64,000 nt of DNA from Ciborinia camelliae. Lineage: Eukaryota; Ascomycota; Leotiomycetes; Helotiales; Sclerotiniaceae. The position numbers and the translations under genes were made by a program. How positions within the stretch are numbered: the first letter of the stretch is position 1; the number at the start of each line of letters is the position of its first letter. The stretch covers positions 4,000,340 to 4,064,339 of the forward strand of contig JANPYM010000001.1 of NCBI GenBank assembly GCA_025890175.1, written 5' to 3'. The notes under the pieces were generated by a model. The model searched no databases. It was not told the DNA's origin and saw only the letters and a list, made by a program, of their open reading frames with translations. This document shows, in pieces, positions 46,974 to 58,416 of the stretch.

Positions 46974-49826
46974 CGAGGATGATTAGCACTGAATCATTTC
47001 GAGCTTAAAGAACTTTCATCTTATGAAGGGAATATAAAGTTCATGGGAAGATGGCTGATTGAAACCGTGTCAGATGGATGAGATGAGGTTCACTAAGGGT
47101 TGTCATAGAAAGTAAATATTCTAATAATATAAAAGCACTCTCATTAATAAGACCATGAACAGCCTTTTTCTTTACTTTTTTCTAGAAATAGAACAATATG
47201 TATGATGTTGTGTGTGAATGTACAAGGCTGTCAAATAGCTGTATATAGAGTATATGGTGAGGAGTGATGTTGTAATAAAGATGTTCTGATATTTACTGAT
47301 CCCTGCAAGCTATCTTCCGTACTTTCAACCTAAACTTTAAGGTTGAATTCTATTCTGGATTGTAGTCATCCAAAACAAGAAGTTACGATTTTTATATGTA
47401 AAATCCAATACCAAAGCTCAATATTGTATAATTCGACTCGAATATCTTGATTTAGTATCTTTTATTATTTCTTGGTTGAGTAAATCAGTGTTAAGAAGAA
47501 GAAAAATAAAGGCTCTGGAGGAGAAGGAAGGGAGAAGTAGCTGTGGAATAAAGTTCAATAGCATCATCCCAGACATTGTATTGCTACAAGCCTAAAACTA
47601 AAAGTGTTTGAACAAAACTACAGTACCAGTATACATCCTCAGGGGCACATTCATTATACATGCTCACCAGATGGCAGGAGATCCTTCACTCCTTACTGGC
47701 TAGTCAATCTCTAGAAAACTTCCAAACCAAAACAGTTTTTGGTAAATATGGGAAAGTATTCAAAGATGAGCTTTTATTAACCCCAACTATATGAGCTATA
47801 TTATTCACAAGTGATAATTTGAACCTACACCAGAACCAAGAACATGATAGCTAGGGGAGCATATTCAGTACATCCCTAAATTCATATTAACAGTAGATGT
47901 ATGGTCCTAGCAGCCTAGGATCCTCTCAAAATCTAATTGCTAGCCAAATCATAATAGCTAGCAAAGAAAAGACACTGTGCTTGTGTGGGTCAACAAAGGC
48001 TACATACGAATATCCAGTTTGATCGCCCATAGACAGGTACTCTGGGCCCGCCGATCAGCGGCGGCCAAAACACAGCATGAGCAATAGCAAGAGCAAAAGC
48101 TCAATGCCCATCCACAAATCATTCAGAAAATGACGGTGAGAACTTCACACAACGGATTTATCTCAAGAACCACCTCTAGATTTCCGATACTTTACTAGGT
48201 CTTGACCAGCAATACAATTGTTCTAACTCGCATTGTAATGATATCTCGGTAAAAGGAGTTGGATGGGAGTTGGAAAACGGTACATGTGCCGCAATGCAAA
48301 CTTTTCAGCAACCAAGCCGGAAAATTGTGACGGGGGCAGTCATATCTATGTGTTATAGAAAAGCTCCAAATATGAGCCTATGAGGAAAGATGTATGATCC
48401 GAGACGAACCTCATCCCCAATAGAGAACTTGATTCTGAGTCTCATGGAACGAAAACACTGGCTTCTTATACGCAGTCATGTTCAACTCAAATGCTCAAAA
48501 CGGCGTAGATTAATCAAGACATCCCCTTTTGCGGAAAAAAGCCCACAGACCCGGCAATGCGGATAAATGCAAAACCTTGTCCAACGGCGAAACTTTCCAC
48601 CTGATTAGGAGAGAAAATATGAATATCATTTGCTGAAAGAAGTATAAGGAAAGACTCTAGATACCGAACCATCATTTCACCTCTCGTCATCATGCCCACT
48701 CAATTTCCACCACCACCAACCAACCTACCAACCAACCAACTAATCAATCAGCCAACCAACCAACCAACACCAACATCAGCCAACAAATGATTCATAAGCC
48801 ACTAATCAACCAACCGTATTCAATCACAACACCAATATTCACGTATTGGGACTGCTACGCCATGGTCTAAATTTCGGACCATTCTCCGTAATCTCCACTT
48901 TCACCCAATGCAGCATGCAAGATACCGTAACACAACCTAGGTACCTACTTGCTCTTACCTTACCGTGTCCCGGTAAAGGTAAAGACAGACCTATTTTGCA
49001 CAATGCAAGCTGTGTAACCATGTAATTTGATGTGGGCCAAGGAGTATGGAAATTGGTTTATAAGTTGTGACCACCAGAATTATGGTGAAGTGCGGTGGTA
49101 CCATTCGCACGACGGTGTGACTGCAGAGAATCAAATATGCCGTCGAGCATGATGGAAAAAGAGGGTTTGAATGGCTGGAGCGTGGAGGAATATTTCATTT
49201 GGCTTGCGTGATTGAGGAGATGATAAATGGCGAGATCAAATATGGGTAAATATTGTTCTATCCCCCCTCTCTCCCAAAGGAAATCGTGAATTACAATAAT
49301 CAAACGTCCTTCCTTCGCAAATATCCCATATAGATCTAATTAAGTACGTACATTAATTGCTAATGAGGGTGGTATCAATATCAAATCATAAATGAAGCTC
49401 AGCTGCCTCCTCACCAATTGAAGACGAGAAGAGCAATAGCAATAGCAATCGCTGGGAGCTTTTCTTTCCACCCAATCCTAATCCTTTGAAGTGAATTGAC
49501 AACCGTCTTCCCTGCCCACTAATAAACTCCATCCTAATTCATCCATCCGTAAAACCAGTGGCAATCATCGTGTCTTTTCCACATCGCTTCTCATCATTCC
49601 CGCATACCCACTCTCGCTGTCTGTATATGAAAACGGCCTTTCTCTCTCGGGAGAAGGTGCGCCCGCGGTCATACTCGCGCTCCTGCTTGGGACTGGTAAC
49701 TCTATTGGTCCTTGCCCTTGGTTTTGTTTTTCTTTTTCTTGTATTCTGTCATTAATTGATTAGCATACGTGCTTTATAATATCTCATGACGGGGTTCACA
49801 AAGGTAAAAATTGAAGGAACCGCGAC
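46974..49826. other. Gene-poor 2.85-kb stretch
   Basis: No gene is supported. It contains an AACCAACC array at about 48715-48780, GAGCAATAGCAATAGCAA near 49430-49450 and otherwise unique AT-rich DNA. The right end is the 3' flank of the cupredoxin-like gene. Confidence 0.6.
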
Positions 49827-51206
49827 CTACCTCAAAGCCTCTTGTACACTCCGATCATCCATCTCACTCAATGTTGGTCCCCCATATTGCTGAGCCGCGA
49901 GATGCGCCTCTTGATGATATGCTGGACTAGGGAAACCAGGACTGCCCATCGGACTTCCAATCGACACACTCTGATATTGACCATTCCTAACCGTCTGCAT
50001 ACCCATTTCATCAGCCGGTGGACTTCGACTTCTGAAACTATTCGTATCGGGATCCGTGTAAGCGCCGTGATGAGGCGAGAAGTGTCCAGATGCGGTATCC
50101 ATGCCTGCTAAACCAGATGCGAACTTCGTCATGTTGGGATAATTGGCGTCGGAAACAGTATTGCCACCTTGCGACATATAAGAGTTATGGTTGTTGTCGA
50201 AGGCGTTGTTGGTTTGCGGTCCGTTGGATGTTCCATTGTGAAAGACTTCCTTCATGGTTTTGTGACGGCCGCACATGTAAAAGAGAGCTCCGGCTAGAAC
50301 AATCACTGCGACTGCACCAATGACGATACCGGCGATGGCGCCAGGTGGGAACGCCTTATGGGAGGAAGTAACGCCGGAGTCCAAGGCCGATGCGGCAGTT
50401 GCTGAGGCTCCTGTTGCGGTTCTTGAGGTTTCTGCAGGGAAATATTCATTGGGAGAGAATTCCAGAGTTGAGTTCTCAGCATATGCCAATTGAACATTGA
50501 AAGTTTGTGTTTCATTGGCATTAATCACTCCAATCATGCCGTCTTGACAAGCTCCTGGAGCCGAGCAATAGAAGAATATGGGTTCCGTATCGTTGATAAT
50601 TAAGTTGAATATAGGTGGCTAGATAAGATCCGTCAGCATCACTTGATTTATTTGAAAGATATCATGGATGTCCAACATCATTCGAGACAATGGCAATAGG
50701 TTCAAAACCACTCCAAAATCCAACCTTCCCTGCTCCGGTGTCTTCGTATGGAATACCTAAATAATACGATTAAAATAAAGACACTTGAATGGATCAATTG
50801 AGTGACCCACATGACTGTTTGTACTCCGCGCGGGCGACTGAATGGTTCTGGGGATAAAAGCGAAATTCTGTAGCAATCAGTCAGCGGTAAACGAACTTTA
50901 TATCGTGGAACAATTCCCTACCGATAATATCTCCAACATCCGCAGTTAACTCTCGAGGTGTATAATTGAGACCATCCTAAGAATTATAAGCATCTCAAAC
51001 GTGGAACAATTGCGATCGTGATATCAACTTACTGCACCGACAGAGACAGTATGTGTCGCAACAGCAGAACTCGATGTGCTCGTTGATGAACTTTTGCTCG
51101 AACCAGACTCGGATGCCGATACGGAAGCTGTAGTACCAGTGCTTGCCGCCCGGACTGAAGTAAGGATTGAGAGCCCTAACAGAGCGAACTGCCTGAGCAG
51201 CATCAT
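49827..51206 (-). CDS. Cupredoxin-like, Ser-rich single-pass surface protein
   Basis: Extracellular serine-rich protein with a plastocyanin-like domain. Five exons fit: 51033-51206, 50922-50976, 50811-50867, 50677-50756 and 49827-50618, giving 385 aa. A signal peptide (LLRQFALLGLSILTSVRA) is followed by a Ser/Thr run (about 22-55). The cupredoxin-like domain (about 55-165) has the pattern DVGDIIEFRFYPQNHSVARA, then FYCSAPGACQDGMIGVIN, i.e. the His, Cys, and a downstream Met where His usually binds copper. Then come a Ser/Thr linker, one membrane segment (about 220-243, GAIAGIVIGAVAVIVLAGAL) and a Gly/Ser/Asn-rich cytoplasmic tail. Binding of copper is uncertain. Fungal genomes hold several such proteins; the role is unknown. 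Either of two adjacent Met codons could start it. Confidence 0.82.
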
Positions 51207-52231
51207 GTTGAATGTCGACTCGTCAATGGAATTAATTTGATATGCAAAGAACGAATATTGTCATGCTATTAGAGGAACAAAAGAAAGAAGAGCAACGCAA
51301 GAAAGAAGGTGTGCCAGTATTGGAATCAGGCGGAAATATTACTCGCATGCGGTCCATACCCAGAAGGCCTGATCAGAAAAGCCAGCCCCCATAAAAAGAT
51401 ACTTGGTATTGGCTGTATACTTTCGTACAAGGTAATAGATTGCGGCTGAGTAAGAAAACGGCCTGGAAATTCTTCACGTAGTATCTCTCCAGTGGGCTTG
51501 GCATGATATTGGGGCGTTGTATTAGCCGGTGGCTATGACAGATTTCAAGAAAGAATTCATGCTTATCTTGATGTCATCGTTTTGTAACTCTTTTAACAGC
51601 CAGTTTGAAGGATGCGGGAGTCCCTTCACCGGTGTGTACAACAGCACACAACAGGCGTTCATGCCGGCTAGAAGCGTTCATTACGAATTGGAAGATGATG
51701 TCCACAAAAACGATAACCAGATCTACCTGGGGTAAGAGGTGATAGCATGGGTGGATATCTTTAGAAAAACTATTCCTATCTGGGGAAGATTAAAGAGAAA
51801 AGCAATATCGGACGCAACCTCCATTCGTAGGATTGTGCAGGGAAATATTGGAAAATGTTGGGGGCCCCGAACGTTGATTGAATAGAATTGCGGCCGTAAG
51901 GCTTAGATATTTGGCCGATGCTTTGTCTCCAACTGTCACCTAACCGTACCAATGAAAAGGCAAGTTACAAATTTGCCGAACTTCCAAAGCCTTAAGCTTT
52001 GACCGAATGGACCCCTGAGAGGAGCCCTTATCTGCTTACATCTCGTATTGCCTAGATTTCTTGATCGGGGAACTCGCGTAGAACCTTGGAACCTTGCGTG
52101 AGAAACGTTGTGTACTAGGTAAATGATATAACTTTGCAATTTTTGACCAATAAGGTTGATGTACATAACATATTTACACAATGACAAGAAATGCTCTTGT
52201 ATAAGGGTATATGGCAAAGCTATAAAATCGA
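51207..52231. other. Intergenic between cupredoxin-like gene and ALG6
   Basis: About 1 kb, mostly unique sequence. Promoter side of the cupredoxin-like gene and 3' flank of ALG6. No gene is supported. Confidence 0.5.
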
Positions 52232-54090
52232 TCATTGAACCTTCTTCGCCTTCTCTTTCTCCGATTTCGAGGCATCCAGAAGACCACTCTCGACAACCAG
52301 AGTCCATAGACACCATAGATAACATATACCAAACCCAACGACACCAATTCCAACATTTAAGATTACCCAGAGATCCGGATAAATAGGAGGCGGAGTGTAT
52401 AACACTTCTCCCAAATGCCAGCCGAGCATCGCCTTATAGAAGACGGTATGGATTAACGTTGTTCCGAATCCCATCCAATTGCCATCTTTATACTGCGCAT
52501 ACATCTCAAAACCAAAGGTTGGAAGCCCAAGAAGGTATAGCCACAATAGAACCAGGACAAAGTAGGGAACTCGCAGCTCTTCTCTTTGCAATAATGGAAA
52601 CATTGTAAAGGCACCAAGCACATTCGCAAAAGTTATCCACGATCGAGTACCTTTGCTAAGCCCTCCTCGACCAGCAAGCATCACTGTCATCGGCATCAAT
52701 GGCAGCAATACGCTTTTCTCATGAACCTGGAAACTGAAGAGGAAGAATCCCCAGGCAGATGTTGCTAAAGCCAAAGGTAATAGGTCTCTTCGTGGCTTGA
52801 AAAATATGATAAAGCATGGGGGAGTAATTGATGCCAAAGTGAAAAGTAGCGAAGCTTTCTGAAGAATATCCTTATCAAAGTTTCGAAGCTTTATCACGAC
52901 GTTCAATGCACACCAGAAATTGGCCACCTTGTCTTCAAAAAGACCTCGCGCAAAAGGGAACACTCGGTATATGACTTGTGCGCCTTGCTGTAGGATAGGA
53001 TAGTACCAAGCGCGATAATCGAGTTTATATGAAAGATGGCTGAGAATCGGTAATGGCGCAGCGAAACCATCGAGCTCTGGTCGAGCACTGATGCCTTGAT
53101 TTTTATCGTACATAGCACCCAAGAACAGAGGCAGGAATAGAATTGCGAATGATGCCAAAGTTACAATCGCGATACCCAAAAACCTAGGAATATTAACAGG
53201 AAATATGCAGACACCTAATAAATATGCGAACATCGCAGGCGCATAATATAAGGCCATCTGTTTAAATCCCAATGCCATGACAAAAAATACACAACTCCAC
53301 ATGTATCTGCCAGCAAGGACACTAGACATGCTAGCCAGAACCAATCCTAGCATTACAGTGTTGTATTGAAAATGTGCGTGGTCGATGAGGATCGAACCGG
53401 GCTGCATGAGTATCGCCGTCAGTGCAATTGATGCGGTCCATATATTGACAGCTTGGAGCTTGCTCAACCGTCGAACAAAGATAACCGCTGCGGGTACAAA
53501 CACTAAGTATTCGGAAATAATAACCGTAGCTCTCATGAAAACCTTCATGGTGGGATCATCGAGTCCTCGCGAAGTGTGTAGAGCAAACCACGACGGGTTT
53601 ATAAGGCCTCCAATCTTCCCCAGAACCCAACTATGATATGCAGTCAAGGGCGGATAATCTAATCCCCACCATTCGAGGTCATGGAAGTACCATTGTGAAA
53701 CGGGAAGCTGTGTTGTAATCTCCATCCAGTGTCTCTGGGCTTCGTAGTCGCCATGCATCGGAGGGCTTTGATATCCTGCAGTGAATGGTCAGTACAGAGT
53801 AACACGGGTTTTTTTTTTGGCAAAGTTGCAGTCGTACCAGAATATCCCCATAGTCCAACGACCCATCTGAACAAACCCACGGCCATCAATATCAGAGGAA
53901 GTACTACCCATTGTGATGTCGAACTGCGCGCAGACCAAAGTAAAGATGCCAATGGATATGTGGGTTGGTTTCCGCTTGTACGTCTGGCCGTTGGCGTTAA
54001 CGGCGTAGCTGTATCACTCTCGTCCATAGCTTTTTTGGATCGTTGTCCTCGCGATCGAGGTTTGTGCGGCGATGGAGAAGGCCCAGCCAT
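52232..54090 (-). CDS. ALG6: Dol-P-Glc:Man9GlcNAc2-PP-Dol alpha-1,3-glucosyltransferase Alg6
   Basis: Adds the first glucose to the dolichol-linked N-glycan precursor in the ER lumen (GT57). Two exons, 53838-54090 and 52232-53775, give 598 aa. The cytosolic N-terminus is basic and Ser/Pro-rich, then a first membrane segment (SQWVVLPLILMAVGLFRWVV). Luminal loop 1 carries YQSPPMHGDYEAQRHWME and then EWWGLDYPPLTAYHSW, the conserved acidic catalytic-loop region of the Alg6/Alg8 family. About ten further membrane segments follow, with SLLFTLASITPPCFIIFF and FQVHEKSVLLPLMP (the HEKS-type motif). The C-terminus is Lys-rich (SEKEKAKKVQ), an ER retention-like tail. The start is the first ATG of exon 1; an in-frame ATG upstream is less likely. 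Confidence 0.95.
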
Positions 54091-55328
54091 TATCACCAAA
54101 GAATTGAAGTCAAATAATATACAATTACCATTTCTTGAATTAGAAAATAACACTGGATCTCGATTATTCGACGCTTGACTTGGTTGTAGATAACTTCCAA
54201 TTGTAATGTTAAGGTATGTTAAATTATTAGTGGGGTGTTTTTGAGCCTTGCGCTTGATGACACGCTTTAACTTTTGAATTTATACTTGTAACCTTCAAAT
54301 TATGTTATACCAACTCAACTCACAATAATGAGATGAAATGTTTTATTAGATGAATTGATTACTCGCCATATGTACCTATTCATAGCTATTTTTAATGTAT
54401 TGCTTTCACAGAATTCATACCAGATACCGGTTACCGGTATTCATTGGTACAAGGATAAGGTTCCTGATATATTCAGAAAATGTTATGCGACAGTGAAGGT
54501 ATTCACAACTTTCGAGTGAAAGAATTATCTAACCTAAAGGATGTGACCATCGGTAACAAAGTCGATGGTGTATATTCTGTAGCTTCTGAAAGCCATACAC
54601 AAAATATATTAGGGACATCAATCGTGGGTGTAGTCTACCCACTTCTGCTTATTTTGAGCAAGCTCAAAATACCCAACTACTTCTTCTATTGTAGTGTTAT
54701 TTGATTTGCTTTAGCAAAATAAATCAATTATAATGATGGGATGAATTAATCCAAAAAGTTATCTATTAGCCAATCATGCTTATCATTAATTAATTATTTA
54801 TAATAATATTTCTGTAGCACTTTGTGGTTGGCTGATATGGGGAGAGGAAAGTTTATCAGAATCTCTTATGACAATATACTATATCTGTAACTAGGTAGGT
54901 AGTTACAGGAAGAGGTACAGTATGTACCATAACACTATAAATGAGCTAGGCTCTAGTGATTCAAATCCTACTCCAGCTCTGAAGCGCCGAAACTCCCAAT
55001 ATCCCACAATACTAACCATGTCGTTCGGTGATCGAATTTGGCAATTTTCTGCGCTCAAAACTCAATAGCGTAGTGATTGCCCAATGTCCCGATGCCGATG
55101 TCCAACAGTTCCGCAGACACTCGTTGTAACGGCCAATATCCCCATTCAAAAGCCTTATAACATTCATCCTTTCCAAGAGTGTGGTGGCCGTCTGAATATT
55201 CCGACAAAGATTCGAGGATTTCAAGGATGAGGATTGACTAGAAAACCATTCCATTTCTCATATCCACATGTACAATGATGATCCGCACGTTATATCATCT
55301 AACATACAATCCAGTAATAGGATGATCT
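54091..55328. other. Intergenic
   Basis: About 1.2 kb with no supported gene. It is AT-rich, with TACCGGTTACCGGTA near 54425-54440 and AATTAATTATTTATAATAAT near 54790. Small reading frames here have no recognisable pattern. Confidence 0.5.
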
Positions 55329-55643
55329 CTAGTCCTGGGCAGAGCCAGACATCCTGAAGTCATCTGGAATTCTGAGATTTCAATCAGCAACAAATCTTCA
55401 ACATTACCAGTCAAACATACCATTGAAACGCTTTTCCATATCTACTTCCATTTCCAAATACCGGGCACTCTTGGGTTCAACGGTCAGAAGTAATGGTTCC
55501 CTGGCTGTATTTCTTGTATAAACTTGGTGACAGAATGCCCCGAAAAAAGCTAATATCAAGACCAGTAAACCCATGCCGAGGTTTACGAGAATCATCGGTG
55601 CAAAGTTTGCTTTTAGTGCTACTAATAATGTGGCTAGACACAT
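55329..55643 (-). CDS. Small single-pass membrane protein (hypothetical)
   Basis: Two exons, 55421-55643 and 55329-55363, give 85 aa, with a 57-nt intron (GTATGT donor, CTGAT branch, CCAG acceptor). One hydrophobic segment covers about residues 15-38 (APMILVNLGMGLLVLILAFF). The tail is charged and ends NDDFRMSGSAQD. An alternative acceptor 8 nt upstream of the chosen one would give a longer, less natural C-terminus. Function unknown; it could be an exon of a larger gene, since the upstream frame closes at a stop about 30 nt before the ATG. Confidence 0.4.
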
Positions 55644-57393
55644 ATTGGCGGTTGGCAATCGAAGAATGAGGAAGATATGTAAAATTCAGAAAGTAAGGAT
55701 GGTCCTCGATAGTCAAAAATGATACGTGGTATGTGGGGAGTTGGTAGCAGATGGGTGCATTCTCAAGACGAGAATCTGAAAGTAGTATATTTCAAAGCTT
55801 GGACTATTTTGCTCAGTCGTTCGAGACTTCCTCATTGTTCACGTCGTATATATTATTCTAAGCGCTTCCCAAGGCTCTCGAGGACACTGCCACTAACAGC
55901 CTTGATCCTTCCCAAATCCTAGAGCGCAGACCAACTTGAAGATATAGATGTTTTCCACAAAGAAGGTGCGGGCTCACACTTGGCACTAGCTAGCTGCCCG
56001 CGCCCGTGAATGACATATATCTGAGTATTTGAGATCATTCGCAATTTCACATTTACGAGTCGTACAAGATGAATATGCCATGAAAATTTCGTGGAGGCTG
56101 TACTATCACTATCTATCATCTTGTTGGGCGAGAACCTTGTCTTCACGTTCCCAGCATATCTTCTTATCTTCTCATCAACAACAAGTACACACTCAAACAC
56201 TCCAACACAACCTTGGAAACCAAAAAAAATAGTTAAGGCTCATCTAGTGATTCAGTGCCGAAAGCGTGCCAGTCACGTGTACAGAGTGTGTGCTCCTTCC
56301 CCACAGCATGGCGAGTCGGAGTCTTTCGGGGGCATTTGATCACTGGAAAATGAGTATTTATATTATCAAGTCTATTTTAGCAATAACGCAATGCTTTAAG
56401 GATTATTTTAGTCACTTCAGACTTTTCTGCCCAGTTCGAGATGCACTGTTGGAGATGCGATGGGATTACGCGGGTTCGAGCCTTGAAATTCCACGGCCCG
56501 CCGGGTCATGGACACGCATTTTTATTTTCATGGAAAATGATGGCAATTTACTTCACCCTTCATTTTTACTTCGAGTTTTTTGTAGTACATATTCGGAGAA
56601 AATGTGTGGAGGTTTGTAAACACGAGCAAGTCTTCAATTGTCACGGAGCCCATAGATATTTTTTACGTGTCTCTTTCTAGCCTTAGGCATGGGTGTTATT
56701 TTACTATGGATACTATTTATATAATTAACAATACGTGTATATAAATACGTGTATATATTTTCTTTTTACTTGAAAAGGTTCATTGGTATTTCTTCGCGTT
56801 CATAGGAAAGGCCCTAGGGGGGTTCCTTGATTCGCCTACGAATTCCCGAGCGTCGTAGCATTTTTCCTTTCCCATTTGATCTTTTTATCTGTTTTATTAA
56901 TTATTTATCTTCATCTTCCTATGGAAGTTTCATTTATCACATTGCATAGCTGGGTTGTTTCAAAATATTTGGTGTCTTAATTATGTATTTTATTTTATAT
57001 TTTATATTGAGGGGGGGGGGGGGGCAATCTAATCTAAGAAATACTAAATAGTTACAGTGTATGGGTGTATGTAATATTCGCAGTGTATGGAATCTAATCT
57101 AAGAAATACTAAATAGTTACAGTGTATGGGTGTATGTAATATTCGCATATGCTTTTTAATATTTAAGTTTTTATTCTAAGAAATTACTTTAATTACGTTT
57201 CAGTTGTTCATAATATTTTGCCTGATTTATTCACTTCACCGACAAATTAAAAAAGAACCTATTCAGTTCCTACTCATGGTATTGAAATTGTTGAATGATC
57301 CCAAAATTAGGACTTACTTTAAGAAATACTTTTTAGTTGTTCATAATGCATTTGCCTGATTTATTCACTTCACTGGACAAGTTAAAAAATAAC
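55644..57393. other. AT-rich intergenic with tandem duplications
   Basis: No gene is supported. It contains a run of 14 G at 57011-57024, a 65-bp tandem duplication at 57026-57148 and a longer direct duplication that runs into the 3' end of the next gene. Confidence 0.65.
57026..57148. repeat. 65-bp tandem duplication
   Basis: AATCTAATCTAAGAAATACT and the roughly 40 bp after it occur at 57026 and again at 57091, apparently identical over about 58 bp. They follow a 14-G run. Recent duplication by slippage or unequal crossing-over is likely. Confidence 0.9.
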
Positions 57394-57450
57394 CTATCCA
57401 TTTCTTCTCATGTATTCAATGTTGAATGATCCCAAAATTGACTTACTAAA
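57195..57450. repeat. Diverged direct duplication of about 130 bp at the 3' end of a gene
   Basis: Two neighbouring segments share the order TAGTTGTTCATAAT, TTGCCTGATTTATTCACTTC, AAAAA-AACCTAT and TTGAATGATCCCAAAATT. The second copy overlaps the last codons and stop of the minus-strand gene ending at 57394. The first copy is thus a duplicated 3' end lying just downstream. Confidence 0.8.
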
Positions 57451-58416
57451 TGACTTGATCCTCTCTCTCTTGCTTTGCTTTCCCTTCGGTGGCTCACCAG
57501 ACTCTGGTGATGGTCGCTCCTCGAAAGGTGATGGTCGCTCCTCGAAAGGTGATGGTCGCTCATCGAAAGGTGATGGCTCCACGAAAAGTGTCTGCTCCAC
57601 GAAAGGTGTTGGTCGCTCCACGAAAAATGTCTGGGCTCTCTCCATTTTGCTTTCCTTTGCCTTCGATGGCTCACCAGACTCTGGTGACTTTGGTCGCTGC
57701 CTACCAAAGTCGAAAAATGTCTTGGCTCTCTCCATTCTGCTTGGCTTTGCCTTTGACTTCGCTAGCTTATCAAACTCGAAAAGTGCCTTACTAAATGACA
57801 TGATCCTCTCTGTTGTGCTTCGCTTTCTCCTATTAGACATTGTTGAAAGATCAAATACATCGCTGTGCATCATTTCATCAAAATCATTTTTGTCTATCTT
57901 TCTCTTCAGACCTTCCAGCTCGGCGTCAGTTAGCTCCCCAACAAAGAATGGCTGGTGCGAACCGGCGCAAGGTTGAGTGGGATTGGCCTGGTGTACATCT
58001 GTGAGCCGAATCGGGTTAGGCTTTCTCGTTGGACCGGATGTTGGATGTTGTAAACAGCGGGGGCAGTCATCAAGTGTCTCAAGTATTGAGACACCATGGT
58101 TTCCGAGAATGGCGGATAATGCTTCGTCTTGCTTTTTTGTAGCAAGTCTTTGATGCCCGCAATTGTAATTTATAAATGTATTTACAGGTTTGCCAGATTT
58201 CGTTGGGATTGGTAGATAGATAAACGAAGTCGGGGGCGAGGGAACCTCGCCTTTATCGGGATTTATTTGGCAACAGCGGGGGCAGTCCTCGTCTGTATCA
58301 ATGAATGCGAATCCATAACTGTCGATTGCGGTAATGATCTCATCTTCGTGTGCTGCGGCAACAACTCTTTGATGCCCGCAACGATAGTTGCTTACAAAAG
58401 CTTCCATTTGATGCAT
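57394..58416 (-). CDS. CGH/CxxC protein 1, two tandem putative zinc modules (unknown function)
   Basis: Single-exon frame of 340 aa, not recognised. The first 125 residues hold two copies of one module: Cys13-Gly-His15 with Cys45-x2-Cys48, and Cys86-Gly-His88 with Cys118-x2-Cys121. Each shows the pattern YxCGHQR then DCPRC, with exactly 32 residues between first and third ligands, which suggests a Cys-His-Cys-Cys zinc site. The middle carries ELTDAELEGLKRKIDKNDF, the rest is basic with repeated KSKMERAKTFF-like units and an 8-residue repeat ERPSPFEE. Two other genes downstream of it on the same strand share one copy of the CGH and CxxC pattern. No signal peptide is seen. Nucleic-acid or protein binding is possible, but not shown. 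Confidence 0.6.
   Translation of the reverse strand: MHQMEAFVSNYRCGHQRVVAAAHEDEIITAIDSYGFAFIDTDEDCPRCCQINPDKGEVPSPPTSFIYLPIPTKSGKPVNTFINYNCGHQRLATKKQDEALSAILGNHGVSILETLDDCPRCLQHPTSGPTRKPNPIRLTDVHQANPTQPCAGSHQPFFVGELTDAELEGLKRKIDKNDFDEMMHSDVFDLSTMSNRRKRSTTERIMSFSKALFEFDKLAKSKAKPSRMERAKTFFDFGRQRPKSPESGEPSKAKESKMERAQTFFVERPTPFVEQTLFVEPSPFDERPSPFEERPSPFEERPSPESGEPPKGKQSKRERIKSFSKSILGSFNIEYMRRNG

Noticed and set aside
55012..55254. 80-aa minus-strand frame
   Set aside because: No start context or family pattern, and no splice link to the small membrane gene beside it.
56266..56680. Overlapping frames of 79-117 aa
   Set aside because: No recognisable motif, mixed composition and no consistent splice model.
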